In this document: piece by piece, positions 47,721-58,518 of the stretch
Position numbering within the stretch: position 1 is the first letter of the stretch
Layout: the number at the start of each line of letters is the position of its first letter
Source of the DNA: Dillenia suffruticosa
Taxonomy: Eukaryota; Streptophyta; Magnoliopsida; Dilleniales; Dilleniaceae
Direction: 5' to 3'
Assembly: GCA_033439265.1 (NCBI GenBank)
Contig: JAVTVX010000020.1
Span: 14,650,001 to 14,714,000, forward strand
Length of the DNA: 64,000 nt
Made by a program: the position numbers and the translations under genes
Notes under the pieces: model-generated
Told to the model about the DNA's origin: nothing
The model's input: the letters and a program-made list of their open reading frames with translations, nothing else
The model's database searches: none

Positions 47721-49440
47721 GAACCTACTTGTTTCTAATTACCTTTCTATCCTCAAGTAAGTCAACTAGTTCCAGACTCTATTGATTTTCATGGATTCCA
47801 TCTTCTCCTGCATGGTTTTTAACCATTAGTCCTTCAAAAGACCTCGAGAACCTCCTGAAATGTCTTGGACTCCTCATTATCTTCGGAAGTCACAATGAAA
47901 ATCTCATCCTCAATCAGAAAATGATATTGGTGTACTTGTCCCCAACTACTCCTACGAGGAGGGGGAGCCACTTCATCTCTAGATGGGTCACTCATACTAG
48001 GATCAAGATCCTCAGACGGTTCTTGAGTCCGTCGTTAGGCTCAGCTGAACTGTTAGGCTTATCTATCTTATAAAATGTAAAGTTTCGATTGATTTCACCT
48101 TTTTTAGAGAAATCATTTTCCAAGAACGTGACATCACGAGACTCAATCTCAATGACTATGCCATCTGTATGCTCATTTAGGAACACATGTCCCTTGGAAT
48201 GTTAAAATATCTTATAAAAATACACATCTTTTCTTGTGGGCCAAACTTGCCATGTGAATGCGAGAAATCATGATTAGATGCGGCACAATCCCATGGTCTC
48301 AAGTAGTTAAGGTCAGACTGCCTCTCTTTCCAAATCTCGTATGAGGTACTAACTACTGACTTTGTTGGAATACGATTGAAAACGTAGATAGCAGTCAATA
48401 ATGCATCTCCCTAATAAGAGATGGGCAAATTGGCATGTGCCATCATAGACCTCACAATCTCCAACAGAGTCCTATTTCTTCTCTCCGCTACTCCATTCTA
48501 CTGAGAAGCAATAAAAATAGTCAATTATCTCGTAATACCCTTCTCAAAATAGAACTATTTTAACTGTTCAGATAGATTCTCATACCCTCGATCGATTCTG
48601 AGAGTTTTCACTTTCAAATCTAACTGATTTTCAATCTCGCTAATAAACTTCCTAAAGCACTCAAATGCCTCAAACTTCTGTGAGATCAGATAGACATAAC
48701 TGAAACACATATAATCGTTTATAAATGTAACAAAATACGTGACAGCATTTCAGGCTCTCACATTCATAGGCGCACAAATATTAGAGTGGATCAACTGCAA
48801 TAGAGTTCTAGCTCTCATTGTCTTTTCAAATGGTTTTCTCGTTGATTTGCCAACTAGACAAAACTCGTATAGGGACAACTCGATCATAGTTAGCAAGCCC
48901 AACAGGCCACTCGCAACTAAGTAGTTATTCCTCTCTTACCCTATGTAACAAGGTCTACCATGTCATATAGTAACGTCATCAACTGTGCTATCAGATGTAA
49001 AGGCAATAGGAGATAAATAAGAAATATCATTAAAGGAAACCACATCCAATGCATATAGTCCATCTTGGACTAAACCAACACATATCAATGAACTATCACA
49101 TGAAATAGAAACTCTAGAGTTTCCCAACAAAATAGAATATCTTAATCGATCAAGACAAAGTACATATATGAAATTTTGCCGAATCTCGAGAACATACAAA
49201 ATATCGTGTAAATATAGGATATGGTTACTTTGCAACACCAGCTTACATGTACCAATCCCTCTTATAGCCACAAATGTTTCGTTCCTCACATACAGTCCCC
49301 TCGCATGGGGACTCAATCGGCGGAACTCCATGTACATGCTCCTGTCATGAACTACATGGTCAATGACTCCTAAATCTACAATTCACAAAGGAGATGAGTC
49401 AATGAATATCACAGTAGATGAAATAAAACTCAAACCATAT
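47721..49440 (-). pseudogene. Copia 2 protease, integrase and linker, broken
   Basis: Protease near 49390-49330: the active site reads IVDLGVIDHVV, where the relative in Copia 3 has the normal D-S-G, so Ser has become Leu. The pre-integrase part is open at 49337-48963. Integrase words are seen at 48398-48180 (MTAIYVFNRIPTKSVVSTSY), with stops between. The linker segment 48186-47992 contains RDVTFLENDFSKKGE. Confidence 0.8.
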
Positions 49441-50301
49441 AAAGAAAAATGACATACCTTCAGCTCGCCACACTCAAGAGCGAAATAGCCAATCCTGTCA
49501 CATACATAACACTTGACTTTACTCTTATCAAGATCCTTCTTCCTATACTTTTATCCTTTGTTATCGGTATTGACAGATGGCTTATTCTTACCATTGCCTC
49601 TGGTTTTCTTGTCATGCTTGCCCCATTTGCGATTGGTACCTTGGGAGCCCTTATTCGATTTCGCCATGTAAGCATGACTCGAAACAGATCTATCCACCTT
49701 CTAGCGCTTCTTCTTGATCTCACAGTGTTTACTCATATTCATGAAAGTACGAATACCTCGATGTGTGTGAACTAGGTCTTAACAATCTCCCAAGAGTCAG
49801 GTAGAAACCGGATCACTCCTAGTACCTGAAATTTCATCCAATAGTAGCTTCCCTATATTTTTCAATAAAGCGATCATATTCAACATGTGCATGAGATATT
49901 GTTTCATCCTATGATCTGATTTCTTCTTATAGGTAATAAACCTATAGGTCATCATCCTTAACTTAGAAGCTGACTAGGAACCAAAATGCTCTTTAAGAGC
50001 ATGCCAGACTAATATCGTAATAGGATACTGCTCAGAAATCGAGATTATATTGTTGTGCATGCTGCTCAAAAGAATTGCCCAAACCTAACCATCATTTTTC
50101 TTCCATGTATGAAACGCCTCCCGATCCCATCTCGTCTGAGACGTAGTACCCTCCTCGGGGTCCTTCTTCTTATGCTGTAGAACCTCTACAATTTCTTGTT
50201 CCGTGAAAAAAACTGAACCTTTCGATACCAAATCTTATAATTGTCACCGTTCAGTTTGTCTCCCTTCACGAGATCTAATACGACAGTTTTTATTGCAGCC
50301 A
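49441..50301 (-). pseudogene. Copia 2 gag, broken
   Basis: Starts at ATG 50301 with VKGDKLNGDNYKIWYRKVQ, the copia gag N-terminus. The zinc knuckle near 49510-49470 reads CYVCDRIGYFALEC, where the family His is Tyr. Stops interrupt the middle part. Confidence 0.8.
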
Positions 50302-51383
50302 TTATCTCTATCACATAGAAAAGAGAGATATTAATAATTAATGATACTTATTTTTATAATTTTTCGTACCTTACAAATCAACAAATTTTAAATGATCTGA
50401 GTATAGATCCTAAAGCGAGTATATAAGTTAACGGACATTATACACTATAACTCGAGATCGCATCTTACTATTTAAACTTAGATTTGGTGTACCCCACATA
50501 TATTCATATATATGGACATGGGATCCTCAGAAAATTAGAAAAATCCGATCTAGGACAACCTAACGTGTCTCCTGGGGTCCCACATGCCGCCAACTGGCAG
50601 CGTGCTACCACGCACCGGCAGCAGTCTAGTGCATGCACTAGATGCACGGTGCATCCTTCCCATGTCCCCTCGTCACGAATCGGGTCAAGACGCTGGTTGG
50701 ACACGGATCTGGGTCAGAATCGACCCGGACCCTCTGACCTTATTCACGCGCCTTAACGTGCATGAACATCACGCTCTTACCCCCGCTAGCGAGATGCACC
50801 TCTGCGCCCATGTAACTCATGTGCTCACAGGTCTGGGGCGGTTCCTCCTCGCCCGATGGATTTGCAACTAGGTTGTCTTGACCCGATTGCCGTAAAACTC
50901 ATTTTCAAACACTTTTCGATGGCGATCTCGTTGGGAAATCCCGAATTCATCTTTAACTTGATTTTTGGGAGATTCAAACCCTAATCTTGGCGAATCAAAT
51001 GTCTAAAATTTTGGCTCTTCTCGGCCATGTAGGAAAAACTCAATTTCTGATGACAACAATACGCAATATATATACCAAAATATAAATCAGACCATGAGAA
51101 ACACATATATCAATTTCAAAGGTCAATTTGTCCACCAACACGACAAATCTAAGGTTTTAAGTTTCGTACATCATTAAACACCGAAAACTTTGACTTCATA
51201 TTACATAGTCTTAACATACTACAAAAATTACAAAAAAAAATATTTTCGTGATTTACATATCATGGATAATATCATGGTATAATTGAATTCACGAAACTCA
51301 TTCGTGATTTAAACTCCAAATTTTTTATCCGACATTTTTATACTAGAAAATTTTCAAAAAAATTTTTGTTAAATCTAACAATA
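50302..51383 (-). other. Leader of Copia 2, with GC-rich segment
   Basis: About 1.1 kb between PBS and gag. The segment 50560-50880 is markedly GC-rich compared with its surroundings and gives ORFs on both strands that I treat as compositional. The remainder is AT-rich. Confidence 0.5.
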
Positions 51384-51395
51384 GCAATAATACTA
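51384..51395 (-). other. Primer binding site of Copia 2, decayed
   Basis: On the minus strand TAGTATTATTGC occupies the expected place one base after the LTR end. It keeps eight of twelve bases of TGGTATCAGAGC. Confidence 0.5.
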
Positions 51396-51396
51396 A

Positions 51397-51910
51397 TATT
51401 AGATTTAATTTTCACAAAGCAGAAGCATGAAGGTTTTTTGGAATAATTAAAAGATTAAATTTACGGGTATATCTCAGTGAATAAATACTAACAATACAGG
51501 AATCACGATACCTTTCTCGACGATCTCGCAGTCGAGATAATAACCACACCAAACAACTTAGTACCGTAGTAACACAACACCACAACTCTAAATCCGTGCT
51601 GAGATGACATAGAAAAATTCCTTATTCATAATTTGTACTTATCCCTCAATCAATCTCTCTCTTGAGAATGTTGCGTTTTCTCAAAAACTCAATTCCCCTT
51701 AAAAAGAAGTGCTCTCACAATCTCAGTTGTAAAATTTTACTTCAATTCACAATTGAAAGGGGTGATACAAAGGCACGCAGTAAAAATGGGGAGGAATGAG
51801 GGCAAGTGGAGATAATGGGGTTAACCACCCATTATCTTTTTGTTTTAAATTTAAATTTGAATGTTTTTACTAATATGGTAAATACCCCTGTGTGGACATA
51901 TTTAACTACA
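51397..51910 (-). repeat. 5' LTR of Copia 2
   Basis: A direct repeat of 44831-45343. Its outer 33 bases (51878-51910) are part of a 103-bp tandem duplication that continues into the flanking gene. Confidence 0.9.
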
Positions 51911-52081
51911 GAAACAAACTTAAACCTCTACAGATCCATAGTATGAGAAATAGAAGACTTACCCTCAGCTCTGCTATCTTGTGAATGCCCCTATGTGGAC
52001 ATATTTAACTAAGAAACAAACTAAAACCTGTACAGATCCATAGTAAGAGAAATAGAAGACTTACCCTCAGCTCTGCTATCT
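51878..52081. repeat. 103-bp tandem duplication across LTR end and exon C
   Basis: Two copies, 51878-51980 and 51981-52081. Each contains the LTR end (CCCCTGTGTGGACATATTTA or variant), the GAAAC site, intron sequence, the splice donor and the last 15 or so bases of exon C (CTCAGCTCTGCTATCTT on the plus strand). Because the LTR end is inside the unit, it arose after the Copia insertion. A handful of substitutions separate the copies. Confidence 0.85.
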
Positions 52082-52576
52082 TTAGTTCCTTCTTTGCAAA
52101 TGTCACGATAAATGCAGCTTCCTTTTTCTTTGCTTTCTCTAACAACACGACAGTACAAGATACTTAATTTTCTATGACAGATGATAAGAGCCAGAGGTCT
52201 ATCTTCTATCCCCCTCCCCCCAAAAAAAAAAAGGAAAGAAAGAAAGAAAAGCACTAGCCGTCATAAACTAGACCTGTTCCCTTAAAAACTTCTCAGATGA
52301 CCTAAGCATTTGAAGGTAGTTCAGTACAAACTTGGGTTCTGAAAAAGAATGAAATCAATAAGTTTTCCACAGTAAAAAAAAGTATAATACATCAAAATTA
52401 GGCATCAAATAAAAACAGCAGAATCACAGACACATTAGGGACTCAGATCAATGTATAACAAAGAAAAGCAGAGAATAAAAAGACTGACCTGGAGTACTGC
52501 CAGTAGGTATGAAGGAGTCATTCTGAAGTGCAGACTGCCACTTCTGGATCTAAGATTTTGCAGCTTCAAGCTCAGT
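52065..52576 (-). pseudogene. FIP37/WTAP-like m6A methyltransferase subunit, three exons (broken)
   Basis: Exon A (52576-52489) reads TELEAAKS, a TAG (52550-52552), then IQKWQSALQNDSFIPTG. Exon B (52338-52274) reads EPKFVLNYLQMLRSSEKF. Exon C (about 52153-52065) reads EAAFIVTFAKKELKIAEL. Together they follow, in order, the central coiled-coil region of plant FIP37, the WTAP homologue that anchors the nuclear mRNA m6A writer complex. Splice acceptors and donors are visible for A and B (donors GTCAGT and GTCTAG) and a donor GTAAGT for C; the C acceptor is unclear and would shift the frame. N-terminal exons and those after C were not found. The stop and the surrounding insertions mark it as a decayed copy. 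Confidence 0.75.
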
Positions 52577-52690
52577 CTAGACAAATGAAATAATGATGCA
52601 ATAGCCTAGTCAAATATTGGTAAAGAATGACCTTTATTTGAACCTTTTTACAATTTAGATTTTGCAGCTTCAAGATCACTCTAGACAGAT
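52551..52690. repeat. Short direct repeat of the exon A start
   Basis: AGATTTTGCAGCTTCAAG plus about 20 further bases occurs at 52553-52590 and again, slightly changed, at 52653-52690. It covers the first part of exon A, its acceptor and some intron, giving a partial second acceptor 100 bases upstream. Confidence 0.75.
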
Positions 52691-53020
52691 GAAACTTACA
52701 AACTATATAAATAAGTCACAAATCATAAATAGGACTTATTTTGGAAAGATCAAGACTCCAGATACTTCATTGTAGCACTGACATCTACCTGGAAAAGAAC
52801 ACCAAAGAGACAAGTTTCATAATTTTTAAATGGAAAATTGAGAACGTCTGGACACTCACATTTGGCTTCAGATGTGTCCCCACAAGGTACACAAATTTGT
52901 ACAATGAATCAAAGAACTTCGTACACTCTTCAACCTTTCCGCACATTAATCAAGAGAAGATAAAACTTATTGAGGAAAAATTATACCCTTTCAAAATCAA
53001 TTGCAAACATCATAATTACA
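52691..53020. other. FIP37-like intron or flank, no exon recognised
   Basis: I looked for the preceding FIP37 exon on the minus strand and did not see it. A 95-codon plus-strand ORF (52741-53028) has no recognisable content and runs into the LTR. Confidence 0.45.
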
Positions 53021-53025
53021 GTAAA

Positions 53026-53408
53026 TGAAAGCATTCTCTTATGCATTTACAGCGAAATAAATGTTGAATGTCCCAAGATCTAGGGTCGGATCACTAACCT
53101 TTTCGATGTACGGGTCCGAAGAATGTCACCAATGGATCAATCTCCTTTCTCTTCCATAATCCAAGAGTCTTTTTGATAGAATGGTATATGATGTATGTAG
53201 ATTTTCTTCCTTATTCTTTTTCTTCTCTCTCCCAACCCTCTAGTGCACCATTGATGGAATGGGGATGGTTATTGTGGGGAGTTGGAGTTGGTTTTTTCCA
53301 TAAAAATCCACTCCCTCCCTTCCCTCCTTTGGCAAATTCAAAATAAGGAAAATGGGTTTGGGTCAAATCCACATGGGCGACCCGACCCGGTTTTTCCCAT
53401 AACTTACA
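53026..53408 (-). repeat. 3' LTR of Copia 3
   Basis: Runs TGTAAGTTATGGG to AGAATGCTTTCA on the minus strand. It contains GACCCG-rich and pyrimidine-rich tracts. Four substitutions separate it from the 5' LTR. Confidence 0.95.
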
Positions 53409-53427
53409 TCTCCCACTCGCACATGAG
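53409..53427 (-). other. Polypurine tract of Copia 3
   Basis: On the minus strand ATGTGCGAGTGGGAGA abuts the LTR start TGTAAGTT. Confidence 0.8.
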
Positions 53428-54486
53428 GGTTAGACCTACATTTTACTCAATCACTTCCATATACCATCGATTTCATACAGACAAATGGATCGTGTGACCA
53501 GCGAGTACATCAAGAGCTCATAACTACACACCGTTTAAGGATATATAGCAACTCAAGATTTAATATTATGAGGACATCAAGTCTCGCTATACCCTAGACC
53601 TCTTTTTACTATATATATATAGAGTCACTGTACCTCTTATCCCTCTATTAATAAACGAGAGCATACTTGACTCATCTCAACTATGCATTCACAATTATGT
53701 TTCAGAACATCAAGTTAAAAACATAACTGGCCAGTCTGTGAATACAAAAATTATGTACAAACTTTAAGACAGTCTTCCTTTCGCACTACTATCTTTCCAC
53801 TTCATTTTAGCTGCTTTCCTAGTCATGCACCGCAAAACCGAATCACGCATGATCTATGGGTTACATGCTAAAGTAGCAACACTAAAATAAATTTTCAAGA
53901 AACAGGCGAAAGTCTTAAAGGTATTAAATGAGGTTAATTACAAACCTCTGGGTCTCACACAATGAGATAGAGGGATTTATCAACTCATTTCCCATAGGGT
54001 CACTGAAAGCACACGTGGTATGAACACGTGCTACGATGCCTTTTCTATTTATTTAGAAGCGTATGTCTATTTCAAAATTATAATACATCGTACAGGTTTT
54101 AGTCCAAGTATATCACGATACTGACTTGATTCTCTCTTCTTATAAATCCTCCAAAAATTTTTCCAAGAGAGAACCACACCTGGCTCCTAGACAAGTGTAA
54201 TGGATTGTGGGAAATCCATTTCGATTATCCAATAAGTAAATATCAACGATAATCTCATCTTAGTTCTGTACTAAGGTGGCTAATTTATGTTAATTATCCA
54301 AAATTAACATTGCCTCATCTCTACATATCACATAGATATTAGAAGCGATTGCTCGTGTGAGAGAGCCAATCTTCCAAACTTGTCCGACATACTTTTTAAT
54401 CAAGACATAAGAACTCGCAAATGTAAAGAAATTCAAATGTCATATAATAATGAGCATTACATCACATTCATTGCTTATGCATACAA
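53428..54486. other. 3' untranslated segment of Copia 3
   Basis: About 1 kb between the RNase H stop and the polypurine tract with no ORF recognised on the coding strand. Confidence 0.6.
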
Positions 54487-56325
54487 TTACACTCTACGCA
54501 ATCCTAGAGAGTTTACATGTTTCAGAAATACATCTCTAGGTATCGGTTTCGTAAATGGATCAGCCACCATTAAATGCGTAGATAAATACTTCAATGCCAC
54601 CTCTCCTTTTTCAACAATGTCTCGAATAAAGTTGAATTTCGTATCAATGTGTTTGGTTTTCCCATGATATTTGGGATCTCTCGTATAAGCGATTGCTGCT
54701 TGACTATCACAATAAATTGTCACAGCTCCCACTGTGTCGCTTACGATCCCTAAATGCTGTAAAAAACGTTTCAACCAAACACACTCCTGAACTGTGAAGC
54801 ACAAGCTACAAACTCTGCTTCCATCGTCGACAGTGATACACATGTTTGTTTCTTACTTCTCCAAGAGATGGCGCCTTTATTTAGCAAGAAAACATAACCT
54901 GAGGTGGACTTACGTTCATCTAAGTCACCACCACAATCAGCATCTGTGTATCCGCTCAATAACAAGTCATTTCCTTGATAACAAAGGGAATAATTCGCAG
55001 TTCCTTTCAGGTATCTTAGAATCCTCTTCACAGCTGTCCAGTGACCTTTACTTGGATTGGATTGATACCTGCTGACCAAACCCACGGCATAGTAGATGTC
55101 AGGGCGAGTACACATCATAGCGTACATCAGACTCCCAACAGCGCTGGAATACGGTACTTTTGACATCTCATGTTTTTCTTCAGCGGTCTTTGGGCACATT
55201 GCTAAACTTAAACTTTCGCCTTTAGCCACAGGAGTATCAATAGGTTTACAGCTATCCATCCTAAATCGTTCCAAAATCTTTTTAATATAAGATTCTTGAG
55301 ATAAAGCTAACAATCTCTTAGAACGATCTTTGTGGATCTTAACACCCAGTATGTACTCTGCTTCACCCATGTCCTTCATTTCAAAATTTGATGATAACCA
55401 ACTTTTGATATTCAGGACATACTCCATATCATTTCCGGCTAACAATATGTCATCGACATACAGACTTAGAATTACAAATTTATCATTGGACTTTTTCACA
55501 TAAACACAATGGTCTTCGTCTATCATTACGAAGTCGTAAGAGATTACGGATCTATGAAATCTCAAATACCATTGTCTTGAAGACTATTTAATGCCATTAA
55601 TTGATCTATTCAATTTACAAACTTTATTTTCTTGACCTTTAACAATGAAACCTACTGGTTGTTCCATGTAGATTTCTTCTTTAAGTTCTCCATTGAGAAA
55701 CGCAGTCTTCACTTCCATTTGATGTAATTCTAAATCTAAATTGGCTACAATAGCTAATAATAAGCAAATAGAGACAAATCTCACTACTGGTGAAAATATT
55801 TCTTCATAATCAATACCCTCTTGTTGGGTATAACCTTTTGCCACCAATCGAGCTTTGTACCTCTCAATTGTTCCATCAGCTTTACGTTTAACTTTAAGAA
55901 CCCATTTGTTCCCAATAAATAGGTTTGCGCCCAGGTGGAAGATCAACCAGTTCCCAAACATAGTTGGAATCCATCGACTCTATTTCTTCCTCCATTGCTT
56001 TTATCCACTCATCCTTGGCAGGACAAGATAAAGCCTCGTTCACATTTTTCGGCTCATCCTCGTCCTGTGGAGAAATGATGAAGGTGTGCCCTTCAATTTC
56101 GTAATGACGTTTGGGCACACCTTTCCTAGTACTTTTCCGAATTGATGATTCGGTTGGATCGTTAGAATTTGAATCCCTCCCACTGGGATCATCTGGGGAT
56201 TCAACTTCTCGTAATTCCCTTGATCCATCCTGCACGGAACCATCATTTGAATTATTTAATTCAAACAAAGGTTCTCCTTTTGTTATATCACATTTACTAG
56301 GAAAATCATTTTCCAAAAATGTCAC
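54487..56325 (-). pseudogene. Copia 3 linker, RT and RNase H (four breaks from integrase to end)
   Basis: Linker 56325-55894 (MTFLENDFPSKCDITKGEP onward). RT 55961-55584 reads ARLVAKGYTQQEGIDYEEIF and LHQMEVKTAFLNGELKEEIY. RT continues at 55565-54771 with ILSLYVDDILLAGND, the intact YVDD box, and RPDIYYAVGLVSRY. RNase H shows SGYTDADCGGD and ends 54843-54487 with LSTHLMVADPFTKPIPRDVF. Breaks: a TAA between integrase and linker (56332-56334), a 4-base duplication AATA at about 55914-55921 that shifts frame, a TAG at 55584-55586, and a one-base loss near 54795-54800. All are single events, consistent with a recent insertion. Confidence 0.92.
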
Positions 56326-56331
56326 ATTTCG

Positions 56332-58518
56332 TTATTCAATTTCAGTTACAGTACCATCTTCTATTTCACCGATGAACACATAACCTTTTGACTGATGAGA
56401 ATATCTAATAAAGATACATTTCTTCCCCCGGGGACCAAGCTTTCCAAATTTATTAGAAGGGTCATGAACATATGTTGCCGATCCCCAAGGTCTAAGATCA
56501 GTCAGACTTGGTGTCCTACTAGTCCATAGTTCGTACGGTGTTGTGGGTACTGTTTTTGAAGGCACTCTATTTAAAATATAGGTCGCAGTTAATAATGCAT
56601 CTCCCCAAAAGGAAATTGGCAAGTTAGCCTGCGCCATCATAGATCTCGTCATTTCTAACAACGTCCTATTCCTCCTCTCAGCAACTCCATTTTGTTGAGG
56701 CGTGTGGGGAATAGTCAATTGTCTAATTATTCCTTTTTCATTACACAGATCATTGAACTGATCTGATAGATATTCACGCCCTCGATCTGTTCTTAAGGCT
56801 TTAATCGTTCTATCCATTTGATTCTCTACTTCATTCATATAACGTCGAAAACACTCAAGTGCTTCAGACTTGTGAGTAATCAAATAGACATGACCAAAAC
56901 GCGTGAAATCATCAATAAAAGTAATGAAATATGACGTTCCATGCCTAGCCTTCACATTCATTGGACCACAAATGTCAGAGTGAACCAATTGTAATGGAAG
57001 TTCAGCCCTCACGGCTTTTCCAAAAGGTTTTCGAGTCATCTTCCCGGCAAGACAATATTCACAATTCGGTAAATCAACTTTAGTAAGCGAACCCAATAGT
57101 CCTGCTTTTAGAAGTCGATTCATCCTGTCCTGCCCTATGTGACCAAGTCTAGCATGCCATACTTTATCATCTATATTAGCATTACTAGAAGAGCAAACAT
57201 TTAACGAAATATAACGATCAGTATAACAGTTAAACATTTGTCTGTCACAATCTAAAGTAAGAAATCCATTTAACAGATATCCAGTACCATAAAACACACC
57301 ACCATTATAAATACAAACCATATCACGAGTAAAGTTCAAGTCATAGCCAAGTTTAAGAAGAACAATAACAGAGACTAAATTTCGTCGAATTTCTGGTGCA
57401 AAGAGAACATCATATAAGATTAGAGTTTGACCACTTCGTAACTCCAGTTTACAAGTGTCAATTCCTTTGACTTCTACTCTTGTATTGTTTCCTATGTATA
57501 TCCATCTTGCACCAGGAGTAACTCGACGAAAGTCCACGAACGCTTCTCGATCTCTTGTCACATGGTCTGTTGCTCCTGAGTCTATAATCCACACAGGATA
57601 TGATTCAGAAAGTAAAACAGTGCTAGAGACATATATAACACTTAGAGAAGCGTTACAAGGTGCTACCTTTTTCGGCTCGGGACATTCTCGAGCGAAATGA
57701 CCAAGAGCTTTACAATTGTAGCACTTCAGTTTGCTCTTATCCTTCTTTTTCCAAAACCGCTTGCGCTTGTTCTTGCGGTTGGAATTGCTCTTCTTAAACC
57801 CTTCCGCAATGTCCTTCCCTTTCTTGCCCTTGTTCTTGTTCCCTTTCCGTTTAAAGCCCGCAACTTTCTGGGAACTTGACTCAGCTACAAAGGCATTAGA
57901 AATCGATTTTGCAGCACCAAGCCGCTCATCTTCGAGTTCTACGTGGCGAGCAGCATCAGCGAAAGTCTTAATGCTATCATTGTGAGTCAGATTGACCTTC
58001 AAGTGCTCCCACTGGTCTGGAAGGGATCGGATTAAAGCTTGAACCTGTTGCTCATCAGATAAAACATGACCTGCTGACTTCAATTCCCTTATCATGTTTG
58101 ACATGGTTCTGAGGTATAGTTTGATATTGTGATCGGACTTCTTTTTGTATGTGTCAAACTTGATAGTCAACTGTCTCAGACGGGTCACACTGGTACCTCC
58201 ATACTTCTCTCTGAGGTACACCCATATGTCATGAGCAGTAGGGAATTGCTCACATTCATGTATGAGATCATCAACTACAGAACTAACCAGAATGCCACGT
58301 GCAGTGGAATTTTTTTTCTTCCACGCCTGGTAAGCTTCTTGATCTCTTCTTTGTTGAGCAGTGTTTCCAATTCCAGGGTCTTGCATGATATGGTTGATAC
58401 CCTCCAAGGCATCCTGCTCTTCCAGCACATACCATATCTTGTGGCGCCAAATGTCATAATTGTCGCCATTAAACTTATCACCTTTATTCAAATCTGCTAT
58501 TATTGATTTTGATGCCAT
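56332..58518 (-). CDS. Copia 3 gag-protease-integrase open frame
   Basis: The likely start is ATG 58518 (MASKSIIADLNKGDKFNGDN), as in related gag proteins; an upstream ATG at 58563 adds 15 residues. From that start: gag core (residues about 1-215), a Lys/Arg-rich stretch, zinc knuckle CYNCKALGHFAREC (about 265-280), protease WIIDSGATDHVTRD (about 312-325), and pre-integrase region with HARLGHIGQDRMNRLL and CEYCLAGKMTRKPF. The integrase core has acidic residues in SDICGPM, RTDRGREY and PQQNGVAERRNRTLLE, then SFWGDALLTATYILNRVPS. The frame ends at TAA 56332-56334, before RT. In a complete element this polyprotein would build the particle and insert the DNA. Plus-strand ORFs across it are shadows. 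Confidence 0.92.
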   Translation of the reverse strand: MASKSIIADLNKGDKFNGDNYDIWRHKIWYVLEEQDALEGINHIMQDPGIGNTAQQRRDQEAYQAWKKKNSTARGILVSSVVDDLIHECEQFPTAHDIWVYLREKYGGTSVTRLRQLTIKFDTYKKKSDHNIKLYLRTMSNMIRELKSAGHVLSDEQQVQALIRSLPDQWEHLKVNLTHNDSIKTFADAARHVELEDERLGAAKSISNAFVAESSSQKVAGFKRKGNKNKGKKGKDIAEGFKKSNSNRKNKRKRFWKKKDKSKLKCYNCKALGHFARECPEPKKVAPCNASLSVIYVSSTVLLSESYPVWIIDSGATDHVTRDREAFVDFRRVTPGARWIYIGNNTRVEVKGIDTCKLELRSGQTLILYDVLFAPEIRRNLVSVIVLLKLGYDLNFTRDMVCIYNGGVFYGTGYLLNGFLTLDCDRQMFNCYTDRYISLNVCSSSNANIDDKVWHARLGHIGQDRMNRLLKAGLLGSLTKVDLPNCEYCLAGKMTRKPFGKAVRAELPLQLVHSDICGPMNVKARHGTSYFITFIDDFTRFGHVYLITHKSEALECFRRYMNEVENQMDRTIKALRTDRGREYLSDQFNDLCNEKGIIRQLTIPHTPQQNGVAERRNRTLLEMTRSMMAQANLPISFWGDALLTATYILNRVPSKTVPTTPYELWTSRTPSLTDLRPWGSATYVHDPSNKFGKLGPRGKKCIFIRYSHQSKGYVFIGEIEDGTVTEIE

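Larger units (their letters stand above)
44831..51910 (-). mobile_element. Ty1/copia retrotransposon 2, old
   Basis: LTRs of about 513 bp at each end and a perfect 5-bp target duplication GAAAC (44826-44830 and 51911-51915). Order on the minus strand: 5' LTR, decayed PBS, long GC-rich leader, gag, protease, integrase, RT, RNase H, 3' untranslated part, polypurine tract, 3' LTR. It belongs to the same broad family as the element at 53026-60805 by gag and pol wording, but is far more decayed. It sits just downstream of exon C of the FIP37-like gene, in the same orientation. Confidence 0.92.

Noticed and set aside
50484-50871. ORFs of 66-95 codons on both strands
   Set aside because: They sit in the GC-rich leader block of Copia 2 and have no recognisable domain; composition explains the lack of stops.
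52741-53028. 95-codon plus-strand ORF
   Set aside because: It has no recognisable content, is antisense to the FIP37-like locus, and extends into the Copia 3 LTR.
57455-58506. Several plus-strand ORFs of 60-125 codons
   Set aside because: They are shadows of the 734-codon gag-protease-integrase frame on the minus strand.
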